Source: Megaustenia siamemsis (taxonomy: Eukaryota; Mollusca; Gastropoda; Stylommatophora; Ariophantidae). Taken from it: a stretch of 64,000 nucleotides of DNA. The stretch spans positions 61,282,582-61,346,581 of the forward strand of contig JAVIAB010000059.1 in the NCBI GenBank assembly GCA_032433765.1, read 5' to 3'. Under the pieces are notes generated by a model that worked only from the letters and a program-made list of their open reading frames with translations, searched no databases and was not told where the DNA came from. Positions 13,501 through 26,879 of this stretch are shown here, one piece after another. The translations under genes and the position numbers were made by a program. Numbering within the stretch: the first letter of the stretch is position 1; each line of letters starts with the position of its first letter.

Positions 13501-16500
13501 TTTTCTTTTTAGAACTTTGTTCTGTTTTTGTTTGTCCTGTTCATGATAAACATACAGATTAACTGTTGATTCTGTTATTTTCTTTTTTTAAACTTTGAAC
13601 TGAATATTCTTTATATTTTCATCAACCTAATATTTATTGTATTTTTGATTACAATACAGGGAGTATTAATTAAAAGTAGTACATCAGGTTTCTCATTTAA
13701 GAAGTGGGTGGGGAGGGTGTGTTTGTACTAAGGGAAGCAGAGGCAGAACAACATTTTAAAAATTTATTTTAGAAGTGATAAGTGATATGAATAGAAAACA
13801 TGGTAGTTAATGATAATTATTGTAGTAAAGTTAAATAATGTTCATATTCTTATTTATGTCCATGGCCATGGATTGAGAAAACAGTGGCTGACACATCTTG
13901 TGGCATCTTATTATGCAACAACAAAGTTTTGCTATTTTGCTATGTGGCTCTTCTTTGAAGAGTGCCTCTAGTCCGGCTCACATCATACATATCTGGCTCT
14001 AATATTCTGTCAGTTTGTCTTTGGTGCGCATGACTATCAAGCTCCAGATATCTTTTTGTTGCACTTGTTAAACATGTCCTTGTTGCAGATCTTATTTGGA
14101 CAAAATACTTTGGGAATTTCCCACAGGCAGATTGTGTGAAATGGGAATGGCATGACAAAATTAGTAGCTTAGAACTATGAGGAAAGTACCAGGCAAATAC
14201 CATTGAACAAATCAATAAGACTGATATGGTGGCGCTGGATAGGACATAGACTGAGGAAGCCAATGGAGAGTTTTAAAGAGAAGTCCTTTTTTGGATTTCC
14301 CAGGAGAGAAGACAAAAGGGAATACCAAAATATACTTGGAGAGTACAGATGTAAGCTGAGGTGTAGAAGATAGGTAAGATAAGGAGTGATTTGAAGAGAA
14401 TGACACCAAACAGGGTGGTTTGGAAGTCCTATGTTCCACAGAGCTTTGGAAGAAAGAAGAAGATTGTGTAATATAACAGACATCTCATTGTCCAGATCTC
14501 AAATTTACATATGAAGCCACAAAAATCACACAATTCTCACATATATTTAATTTGATCTTTGTGTTGTACTTGGAAGACCGATACTCAACATTTACAGCAG
14601 AATCTGAAAAGGTGCAACAATTAGACAGAAATGTGGACATGTAGAAGTAGATATGAGATGAAAAGAGACAAAACACACAGCAAGAAAAGATAAAGTGTTA
14701 GAATGAAGAAAACAGCAAAAGCACCAACAATAGTCTTAACATCCATCTACATCCCATTAATATGTGTATATGACTACTCTTCTAGAATAAGACTATTATT
14801 TAGTCATGATGTTTGCCGTGTTTGAGCTGCAATAGCCCAGTGGTCCGTGGACTGGACTACGAAGGGCAAAAGGTCGGGTTCGAACTTGATCCAGAATCAC
14901 CCAGCATTTAATGGGTACCAGATTTTTTTCTGGGAAAGTAAAGCGACACGGGCGTAATACTGACCACATTTCCCCCCAAAATATGTGCAGAAGGTCTGTA
15001 GAAATTATGACACTAACACCATATTCCCTATACACCATTTGGCGTGATGGGGCTGTTTACTTTACATTTTTTATGTGCTGTGTTTGCTTTTGAGTGACCT
15101 ATTACACAAAAGATTTATATCTCAAGATAGAAAACCTATCATCATTACTACTTTGAATATCTCCAACTGTTGGCAAACTCTATTCTGACTTTGTTTAATC
15201 TTTTTTTATCTTTACTAGTTCTCCCATCTTGTGTTACTAAGCCTCCACTCTGTGTGACTGTGTTTGTTGATGTAGCTTCAGGTTTTGTGGTAAAATAAAT
15301 TTGCTTTTTTTTAAAGTGCAGGATTTCCCTTGGATGTAAAGGGAGAGTAAGCATTTTTATGTTTCTGTACTTGCAAAAAAAGAATTATTTGATAGTCAAG
15401 AAACGAAACTTAAATTGTACCAACTCTGAATGAACTTGCTGTATTTGATCAAGAATATCCATTTTCATCAAGACCTTTTGACTGTGACCTTCACATCTCA
15501 TTTTGTTCCATTAAACATTGAATCCAGGCAGCTCCCATGATGTCAACTGCTGTCCATTCTGTAAGTTTTATCCTGTGAGCATGACAGGAAGACATTTTGA
15601 AATAAAAAAAAACCTCACTGTTGTTTGCATCGTTAGATGGTGAAAGTCTAAAAATCATAGTTTCCAGATTTCAATAATTTTTATAATTTGAGTTTTAGCT
15701 GAAATAATCAAAAAGAACACATCTAAATTGTAAAATATTTTGTTTGAATGTTTATTTTTAGAAATAATCAAAAAGGAAAATTGTTTTGTGTATTTAATGT
15801 AACACTTTTTACAAAATTCACTCAAACAGTTAAAACTCCATGGCTACACTTCTTCTTTTCTTCCTCATTTGCATTTCAGCTTTGAGGGGATGCATAGTTT
15901 GTGGCCTTTTGCTCTTCTGTTGGCCTTTGCTGCTGTAATGTTTCTTACTGTTTCTGATATTTCATCAGTTCGTTTTTTCGTGGTTGGCCCTTGAGTCTCA
16001 TGTTCTTGCAATGTTTATTAAAGGCTTGTTATTTCATGTTTTGATATGAGACAGGCAAATAATTGCAGTGCTGTAGTAAAGCTGGTAGCAAAGAGCAAGT
16101 GGTGGAGTAACACACACTCCTACAATGTGTATGTTACACCTCACCACTTGCTGCCTGTGTTTTGATATTTCTGTCTTATCACATGGCCAAAGCATTTTAT
16201 CTGTTGTTTCTTTATGTATTTTATGGTGGGAATTATTCCTGCCTTTATTCTTAGTTCATCATTTTTAATCTTATCTCTCAATCTGTTTCCTGCCATTCGA
16301 CTAACACATTTCATCTCGATTGTGGTTATTTCTCTTATTGTTCTTGCATCTAGGGTCATAGTCTGGCATTGGTTGCATATTAGGATGAAAATTGTATTGT
16401 AGAGTCCTTGTTCTACCTCTAGAGTTTTCCTTGTTGGACAATAGATTTGTCAAGTTTTGTTGCATCTTGTTTCTATTTCTACTGTTTGTGAATTGTCATT

Positions 16501-19500
16501 TGTCACTAGACTTCCTAGATATCTAAATTTCTCCACTTGTTTTAATTGTTGATGTTCTTTTTCTCTTTTGCAATATTCATGACTTCTGTTTAGTTGATGT
16601 TGATTTTCACGTTGTATTTGTTGCCTGTGCTGTTAAATCTATTTATGTGTTCTGTAGGTCTTTCATTTTTCCTTGCTTTGGCAGCAAGACTACTCTGGAC
16701 AAGGAGGGTTCTCTATTCTCTGCTTTCTTCAATCCCCAAAGCAGACCCCAAAAATTGGATGATGATGAGAAATAGTGAGAGCAAAAGTTATTCATTAGAA
16801 AATACACAATAATTTTTTTAAAATATTTAAACTTTTGAATCACAAATTTATAAAAATTAATAAAAATTAGAAAGCAACATTTGTTTAAAATTGTATGATT
16901 TTTAATAGCCATGCTTCTCAAGCTGTTTGGATTTCTGGAATTTGAATTTTCAGACTTACTGTCTTGTTTTCATGTATACAAACATAATTTTTGTTTATCA
17001 ATTATATTCCCACACGTTGTGCTTTGTACACTGTGTGATTTCATATTATGTCATCTTTGATCATCCAAGATTTTGCTTTGCCTTTCCGACTCATGAATTT
17101 GCTTATTTCTAGTGACCCTGAGGTCTAAAAAAATTGCAGCAATAGATTATGTAAATATTAACACTGCATTACTTCATGTGGTATAGATTATTTTATGAAA
17201 TAATTTGCTTCAAATAATAAAGTTTATGCACATCCTTAATTATTTGCCAAGACATGAATTAGTTACTTTACTGCAATATTTGTTTTTTTTTTTACTTTTG
17301 AAGGTTTAAGATAGTCCTATATTTTTTATTGCAAACTATTTAAATAAAAGTGCAAACTATTTAAATGCAAAAGTTCTAGACTGCAATGTTTTAATTGATA
17401 AGGTCAGCATTTCACCTATCTGTTGCTATCTTCCATTAGGGTGAATTAAAAACTCTGATGCAAACACCTGGTGGTGACTGCACTGGATATATGGCCTTTT
17501 ACTCCAGTCCTTTAGTCCCTTCAGCAGATTCTAGAAATGAGATAAACAACATCTTGCTACTATTTATATAGCTGGGCTGGGTTTAATTATTTCAATGAGG
17601 GACCAAACTTATTTTTGTTCATATTTAATATTGTCTTCTAGATTAAGAAGGCAGCAGGAATCAACTCCCTCAATGAGATAGAACTGCTTGCACAGAACAG
17701 AGACAGATGGCGAGATTTGATAAAATATCTTTAAAAGAAAACTGCTAGAACAAAAATTCATATAGGAGAAGGTGTATCTTGGTCTACGCCCTATGGGCCG
17801 GTTACGGCTCGAAAGGTCAATAGATAGATAGATAGATAGATTAAGATATTTAAAAGTTGTAAATGTTAGACAAATTTATGACTCCTTGCAGTGTTGTGGT
17901 GGCATTAATTTAAAAAACAAAACAATTTTAACATATGGATACACATTACGGACAGTAATAAAAAAAAAAAGCAGGAAAAGCAGTTGGGAAGTTTCAGAGG
18001 TGAGATATTTGAGGATATAAAGAATTTGAATGCCTGATAAGATCTGAAGGGAGACAACTTGGATTAAAAATAGCTTCTGCCCTGTAGGGTTGTCAGTGAA
18101 AATAAACAGCTAGGGGAGCATCTTAAAACGTATTTTGTTGAAGATGGTTGTTTGAGACCACTGGGTGCAAAGCATACTGCAGTACAACTTTTGATTGATT
18201 GCATGAGGGGGGGGGGGGGCGCAAGGCACCATTCTACCTCACACTAAGTTTTTTAGGTTATATTAGTAAACAATACTGGATATTGGCGCTGGATAGGACA
18301 CACACTATGAAATCCAACTGAGAGTATTACACAACAGGCCCTTTTTTTGGAATCCCCAGGGGAAAAGACAAAGAGGAAGACCAAGGAATTCTTGGACAAA
18401 ACAGAGAGAAGGAGAGATGAAGATGATGGGGAAGACACGGAATGATCTTAAAAGAATGGCAAAAAACAGAACGACTTGGAAAGTGTTAAACAGAACGACT
18501 TGGAAAGTGTTTGATGAAGACCTATGCTCCACTGCGAGCTAAAAAGGTAGAAGAAGAAGAAGAAGTAAACAATACATATTTTGGACATGGGATGAGAAGA
18601 GATAATAACCGAATAGCAAAGCAAGCCCTCAAGTGTGAAACAGGTAGGAGGAAAAGAGGCTGATCCAGAGAAACACTGAGAAGAACACTGACCAGGGAGG
18701 CTAAGGCAGCAGGAATCAACTCCCTGAATGAGATCGAGATGCTTGCACAGAACAGAGACAATTAGCAAGATTTGAAAAAATATCTTTGCAAGGATTGAGA
18801 CTGCTAGATAGAAAATTTCCAAACAGGAAAAGAGAATCTGAGTCTATGCCATATGGACCAACTACGGCTCGATAGGTCAATAGTAAGCAATTGATATCCA
18901 AAATGATAGTGGGAACTATTTTTTATTGTTGGTTCACTTGAGGTTTTGCTTGAATGTCTCTTGTGTTGTGAAACTCTGGTAGAAGAATACTGAGTTTTTA
19001 CACATTTGTTTCTGTGATATAAGATCCCTTGGGTCTTTAGGTTGTCGATTCTCCTCAGGTTTTACTGGTTGGTGTCATTAACATAATTACTTCTTACTTC
19101 CCTTTTTTATCCTGCCATTTCTGTACTTCCCTTCTTAAGTCTGCCATTTCTGTACTTCCCTTCTTTAGTCAGCCATTTCTGTACTTCCCTTCTTTAGCCT
19201 GCCATTTCTGTACTTTCTTTAGTCTTTCATTTCTGTACTTCCCTTCTTTAGCCTGCCATTTCTGTACTTCCCTTCTTTAGCCTGCCATTTCTGTACTTCC
19301 CTTCTTTAGTCTGCCATTTCTGTACTTCCCTTCTTTAGCCTGCCATTTCTGTACTTTCTTTAGTCTTTCATTTCTGTACTTCCCTTCTTTAGCCTGCCAT
19401 TTCTGTACTTCCCTTCTTTAGCCTGCCATTTCTGTACTTCCCTTCTTTAGTCTGCCATTTCTGTACTTCCCTTCTTTAGCCTGCCATTTCTGTACTTCCC

Positions 19501-22500
19501 TTCTTTAGTCTGCCATTTCTGTACTTCCCTTCTTTAGCCTGCCATTTCTGTACTTCCCTTCTTTAGCCTGCCATTTCTGTACTTCCCTTCTTTAGTCTGC
19601 CATTTCTGTACTTCCCTTCTTTAGTCTGCCATTTCTGTACTTCCCTTCTTTAGCCTGCCATTTCTGTACTTCCCTTCTTTAGTCTGCCATTTCTGTACTT
19701 CCCTTCTTTAGCCTGCCATTTCTGTACTTCCCTTCTTTAGCCTGCCATTTCTGTACTTCCCTTCTTTAGCCTGCCATTTCTGTACTTCCCTTCTTTAGGC
19801 TGCCATTTTTAAACTTCCCTTTAGTCTGCCATTTCTGTACTTCCCTTCTTTAGCCTGCCATTTCTGTACTTCCCTTCTTAAGTCTGGCATTTCTATCTAT
19901 TCAGTAACCTTGATTCTAGTGATATACTGGCCTACTAGTTTTGTAAGCTTTTTAGGACTGTCTGCGCCCAATAGACTTGAAATGTTCAGTGCCAGCTTGT
20001 TATCCCTGGTGTACTTTAGCATGTCAGCTCTCAAGTGCTCATACTTGTGGCAACTGAGCAGAAAGTGAGCAGTGTCATTTTGTGCATTACACTGCTCACA
20101 AATGAGCTCTTTGTACATTGTGTTATTTTATATTTTGTCATCTTTGAAGGTATGCTATGTTTTGTCAAAAAACAAATACAAAGAATATATTAAAGGCCAC
20201 AAGTGTGGAAACACTTTTTGTAAGGGTATCCCTTAATTTGTAAGGTTTTTTTTTAAGCATGGACTTGTAAGTGTTAGAAGGCAATTTATAAGGGAAATCA
20301 GGTCATTAGTTTAACGTTCTGCATCTTTTTTAAAGATTAAATCTATACATAATACTTTGCGATAATAAAATGTATGCAGAATTGCAGAGTTCTGCTGAAA
20401 CGTATAGTGACCAATCAAATTGTACCAAACCTACGTTTAAAACAGACTATAAGTACTGAGGCCAATAAACAACACTATATGAATACATAAAACCAATACA
20501 ATGTTGTTTTCACCACACATTTTTTAATGGGAATTGCAATTTAATTGAACCTAGAAGATGTATTATGAGGTTGAATGGATTATGGCTTCATTAAAAAGAA
20601 GGCAAAAAAACAAAAAATTGACATGTAAGGTTTCATTTTTCCCTATTCATCATCCTCAGGTTGTATGTCCTTTGCAGAACGTTGCATTCACCACAGCCCT
20701 TTTGAAAGAATCTCTGTCTTTAGCAAGATCTACTTCTTATGTTGTTATGTTTAAGGTCTTCTAGATGTCTTGAAACCACCTTCTTCTAGCCATGATTTTT
20801 CCATCCCTAAGACTGCTTTTTGGTCTAGTTTACAGGTTTGCCTTTAAGAAAGACAGAAGGTATGTAGGAAGGTTTTAATGAGATGGAAGATAATGCAATC
20901 ACCGCATGATCAAGCACTATGAATTTAGTCAAGAAAAATCAGTCCATAAAGTAATTTGACACACTCTCTGTGGTAAATATAGACAACTTGTAATATAAAC
21001 AACTTGTTTGGGGGCCTCGGTAGCCCAGTTAGGAAAACCACCCAACTTAGCTACCGACTTTGGACAACCCATGTTCGATTCTCATTGGAAGCAGTGTGAA
21101 TTATACATGTGGTTGGAAAAAAAAAATACCCCCGCGGTCGACCCATCCACTGGCGGAAATGGGTACCAGGGTATTACTCTGGAAAGGTGAGGAATGCCGC
21201 CTCGCATCATGAGTTTCAATGCTTGAGGCAACACTATCCAGAAGTCTCCTAACACTTCTGGTTAGGTAGCGGAGCACATATGGGTTAAAACTGACGCGCT
21301 AAGATACTGATTCAAGTCTTGTGCCAAACTTATAATAGAAGAGTCAGGACTGGTAACAGGAACCACTTGCCTATGCTAAGAAAATGAACTGTGTGTTACT
21401 ATATTTAGAGATCAGTTTTCTAGATAAATTGAAGATAAATACTTTTACCGTGGGATCAGTACATACATAGATTTGGTTTTCCGAACAAATGCTTGTTGTT
21501 ATAGATGATAGTTATCAAAATAGAGTATTATTTTTCAATCCAGTTGTAAACACTGATAAGTTTGAAAAACATGATTTTTAGTTGTTTTTTTTTTAACTCA
21601 AACAGTACACGCTGATAGGTCTCAAAATAGTTTTATCTTTTTTTTTTTTTTTTTTAATTTTAACAGCAAACACTGACAAACTTCAAAATATAATTTTGCT
21701 TCTTACATCTCACCTGTAAGCACTATATAGATTTTATCTTTGTAGAAATTGTATCTTTTGCATTTAAGTACTATACAGATTTTATCTTTAGCTGTACAGT
21801 TGCTAACAGTGCATAGAGTTTATCTTTAGTAGAACTGTTGTTATCAGTGCCATAACTTATTTTACCAATATTGTTGTGATTATTGCAGTAATTTTTTAAT
21901 AACAGTGCTGTTGCAGGTAGTATCAAAACTTACTAGGCACTCTCGCTGATAATATCAGAACTTATGTTTAATAACACCCGTATTGACATCACCAGAATTG
22001 ATAATTGTTATTTGGTTATTTGGTTATGGAAGGCCCCGGTATCACTGCAAGCAGATTAAAATCCACAATTGCTCAACTGCCCGTACCAGCGTAATCATAA
22101 TTGTACTGTTGTCTACTATGTTGAGAGTCATTAGCAGTACTAATGCTGTTGCTAACAATGCATTTTCTGGTACTGCTGAAAAATAAAATTTATCTTTAGC
22201 AGCACTGTTGCTTACTCTTTTTCTTAGCAAATTTCTTTGTTATACTGATGTTAGCAATGCAAAAAAAAAAAAAATGTATCATGAACAATACTGAGTACAA
22301 TTATAATAGTTTCCGAAGTTTGCAGGTTCATTTTATTTCATTAATGGCTTTCCAGCTTCTATAATGATTATTTTAATCCAAAATTAACACTGATTAATGA
22401 AGGAGCAGCTCTGAGGCTGTTAAAAAAGATAGGTACTACCAGTGCCGTTAACTCCTACAAATACAGGTCAAAGCCAGAATATAAAAGGACAAGGGTTGGC

Positions 22501-24099
22501 ATAGGGCCAGCTACCCAACTTCATTGATATAAATCCCAATTACAAAAGCCAGTTTTATTGTATAACTCAGAAACATGGACATCATCAACCAGGGATTTAA
22601 AGAAAACTACAGATGCTGATTATATATGCTAGTTTTATAATATCTCTAGCGATGTCCCGAACGACTAAGTTTTTTTGAGCAGATATCACTTTTGTATAAG
22701 AGGTGAAATGCAGAATGGCTTAGGTGAAAGCAGCTTCCCAAAAAATGAGGAAGATACTATGCAATCCATTTTTCACAATAGAAACAAGAAAAAGAGTTAT
22801 TAAATGTTATGTAGAACCGGTCTTAACATGTGGATGGGAATCGTGAACAAAAGGACAACAGACAAGAAAATCACTGGAGTCTGTAGAAATGTGGTTTTAC
22901 AGAAGAATGTTGAGAATACCATGGACAACTAAGAAGAGTAATGGAAATGTTCTGAAAGAGGTCAAAGCAAGAAGAGAGCTGATTTCAAATATTAGGAAGA
23001 AACAATCACCATTTTTTGGCCATGTAATGAGAAGAGAACAACTGGAATATATTGTAACAACTGGGAAAATTGAGGGATGAAGAGATAGAGTGAAGCAAAG
23101 AGAAAAAATACCAGACAGCTTAAGAGAATGGCTTGGCAGAAGGTCAACAACAGAAATGATAAATAACTGTCGAGATCGAAAGTTGTGGAGAGACATTATC
23201 ACCTATGCCAGCAGGCCCGGTACTTGATGATGATCACTTTTGTCCAATGTTTTTCACACTGGCATCCAGGTGTCCCTCACAAAAAAGGCAGAAATTTTTT
23301 TTAGTTCACAAATACTACTCATATTTTATCGTAGAGTGTTTCGTCAATTTTAGTACATTTTATTCCTGTAATTTTGGTCAGGCAGCTGCTATTTATGACC
23401 TACTCTTTTTGATTACCTTTTGGTTCATTTCTAGCTTCCTATTAGGCAACTACCACAAGTGGTTGGTGTTCCCAGTTCACATTTGATAAAGAAGAGTGTT
23501 ATAATAATTATATCATCTCTAATCCTTGTTTAATTTCTTTTTATTTATGTAATCCATTCCTGTCCAATTTCCTGTCTTTGTCTCATCCAAGTGATGAAGA
23601 CTTTTTTAAAGTCAGTTTGTTTATTGTTAAGTCCTGTCTTGTATCTGTAAATTAGCTAAAGAGGGAGAGAGATTACCACAAGAGAACCATCTGCTCAGTT
23701 ATGATGAAACCAAATCCATCCTCAAACCAAATCTATCCCTTTCATACCATGAAAAATGGAAATGAGAACACCCAAAGCATAACGAGAGGGACGGATACCA
23801 TCAACTATCAAGGAGGGATCAAGTCATCATACTTTGCCTATGCACTGGCCACAATAGAATGAGGAATCACATGTTCACCAAATTCAAAATAGGTACAACC
23901 AGCCTTTGCCACTGTACACTGGACAATATGACCACAAAACATGTTCTACAGGATTGCCTCCAGTACACAGACCTGAGAAGAGCAATGTGGTCCACGCCCA
24001 CCTCCCTGGAAGAGAAACTATATGGGGCAATCGATTCGCTTAAACAGACAGCTGACTTCACGAGAGAGTCTGGAATCCTACTCTGATTGAGTCTTGATC

Positions 24100-24134
<35 letters not shown>

Positions 24135-26118
24135 CTGTAAAACTATATCATACAGTTTAGATGTTATCTTTCTCATAATTACTTTTGTTTGTGATCACAG
24201 TAAAGAGTGCAGAAACATGGACATTAGACAAGAAAAAACAGAATAGAAAATTGAAGCCTTTGAAATGTGGATTTATAGAAGAACTGGATGGAAAGAAAAC
24301 AAATGATGAAGTCTTAAAACAGCTAAAAATGAAAAGAGAACTACTAAATACAATTCAAACAAAGCAAATGCAATTTTTGGGCCATGTTAAAAGACACAAC
24401 AGCCTACTAAAAGTAATCTCGGAGGGGAAAATACAAGATAAAAGAGGCAGACCAAGACTAACATGGACGAGTAACATGAAAAGATGGACAAGTCAACCTA
24501 TGACAACCTGCACCATCAAAGCAAGAGGCAGAGCAGATTGGCGCTCCCTGGTAGCCAACCTTCATTGCGGTGATGGCACTCGATGATGATGATGAATATA
24601 TTTGGAAAATTATTTGTATTTTTAGTTTCTCTCTATTTAAAGATTATCTCCCTCTATATTGTGACCTTTAATTTAATTAAATAATATTTAAAACAGTATA
24701 ATATGTTCTAAACTGACAAAAATCTTAATATAAACCATAAGAACCAAATTAAATTATTTATATAATAATAGTGTAATAAAATATTTACATTATTTTATTT
24801 ATTATTAAAAGGCTTTTGATATCATTTTGTCAGATTTAGAGTATTTGTAGAGTTCTCTTCATTTTTTTTTATCCTCATGTGATCAATATACTTAAATGAT
24901 AATTATATAATTGGATTTATCTCTACAAGTGACAGATCTGTTGAATTGTGAGCTTTGTGTTATTATTTTTATATGTTTTTTTCATATTTGAACATTTAAG
25001 AGTTCCTCCATGGTTTCATTTTGATAAAGGATACATTAAAGCTTTTAAATTACTAAATTTGTGCCGTAAGACTACAATAAATATACTGAGTAATAAGCCA
25101 GATTTATCCCCATCTGTCACAGTTTGAACACCCCTGGTTAAAGTTCTTGTATAGTACTGTTTTTAGTCAAAGGCTAGGGGAGTCAACCATCATCGAGTGT
25201 GTTTCTCTGATGAAGTATACCTTAATTTTAGATGAGTTATCTGACATAAACACTCAAAAGCACTTGTGCTTTTTAATTCACTTTTTAAGGACTTTTCCCT
25301 CATGTTTTTTCTCTTTTCTCTAGAATTAGAGGTCTTCTAATGACAGACTGAGAACCATCAAATAAAGTGACATGTTCACTCAAGTGGACACTACTCTTCC
25401 AAACTGTTCCAAACTGAAATATTTAATGGGACTAAACTTGACCTTTACCAACCCCTGATGTATCCCCCCCACACACACAAAATATCCAGCACAATCATGA
25501 TTTATGAAATAGCACACCCCTTCCTTTCCTTGTGAGCTTGTTCCTCCTTCATTTACCACAATTGTAGACCTTGTTTTACTTATGTTGTTTTTTTTAGAGA
25601 GTTTTTGGTGACAAAATGTTGTGTTTACAAGAAATTTCTTTATGGTCGGAAGTTACCATAAACTATAATTTTTGTTGTTTTAAAATTCAGTCTCAAATTT
25701 TGCGTTTGGTATAAAAATGTAGTTTCATTTAGAGCATTGTAATGGTTCAAAGTTTGCATTAAAGCAAATTGATGATTGTACACACCTTAGTGCACAGTTT
25801 AGATTTGATTGAGCATTGTTTGGAATCACATCACAAAAGTAGTTTATACACAGCACTGAGATGAAATCACAGAATTGTGTGCTAAGTAATTATTCAAATG
25901 TTTAAAAGTCATGAATTCTTCACTTTCTTCTCTCCCTGTCTCATCTTGTTAGTGATATGTCCATTATGTTAAATATGACTCATCGCCATATTATGTTTGT
26001 GTGTTTATTTTTATGGAATGGCCACACTAAAAAAAATTTTTAATAATTGGTGTTTTTCAAGATGTTCAAATTTAAATAAAAATTGTTCTACCCTTTAAAT
26101 GTTATATAAATATATATA

Positions 26119-26175
<57 letters not shown>

Positions 26176-26380
26176 TATACATATACACACACACACACTG
26201 TATTTATGTTTATGTATCTCCTTATTTTTCTTTCATTTGCCTCATCAGTGTTGATGGTAAAAAAAATCTTTTTTTTTTTATTTATTTATTGTTGCTCTTT
26301 GAGTGGCCTCCCCTGCTATCATATTTTGAAGTGTTTCCAGCATTCTTATATTATGTATAGTGTATATATTTATGTTATTT

Positions 26381-26434
<54 letters not shown>

Positions 26435-26844
26435 AGTTGCTTCCAATGGTTTTAAAAGGGTGTGAAAATTAAGCACAGTCTGCGTTATGTTGTGATTTGA
26501 ACTGAGCTGTGATGTGATGTTTGACATTGCATCCCAAGAATATCTGACTTCAGCAGTGCAAAATAAGAGTTCATCTTCCTTCTTGAATCCTGACTCGCTT
26601 GACCAAGCAGGACAGTCTGCTCCCAGGACCACAGCAAGAGGGAACGCAGGGTCTTAGTCTGTCTGTATGGTTCAAATCCATAGATTTTAGAAGCAGTGAT
26701 CTCTGCAATATGTGCCATTTTGGCACGCAAGGTTTCTGTTTTTGAGATTGTGGTTCTGCCCTATGTGCCGTCTTCGGCTCGAAAGGACGATAGATAGATA
26801 GATAGATGGTTCAAATATGAGATTTATTGTATTTATATTTTGTA

Positions 26845-26879
<35 letters not shown>

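Noticed and set aside
13668..13724. Candidate extra DENND1 exon after ACAATACAG
   Set aside because: Open for 19 codons with a weak GT donor, but no resemblance to the expected DENND1 segment; exons d and e already join in frame.
15314..15343. 30-nt candidate exon ending AGA/GTAAGC
   Set aside because: Too short, poor acceptor and no similarity to the family.
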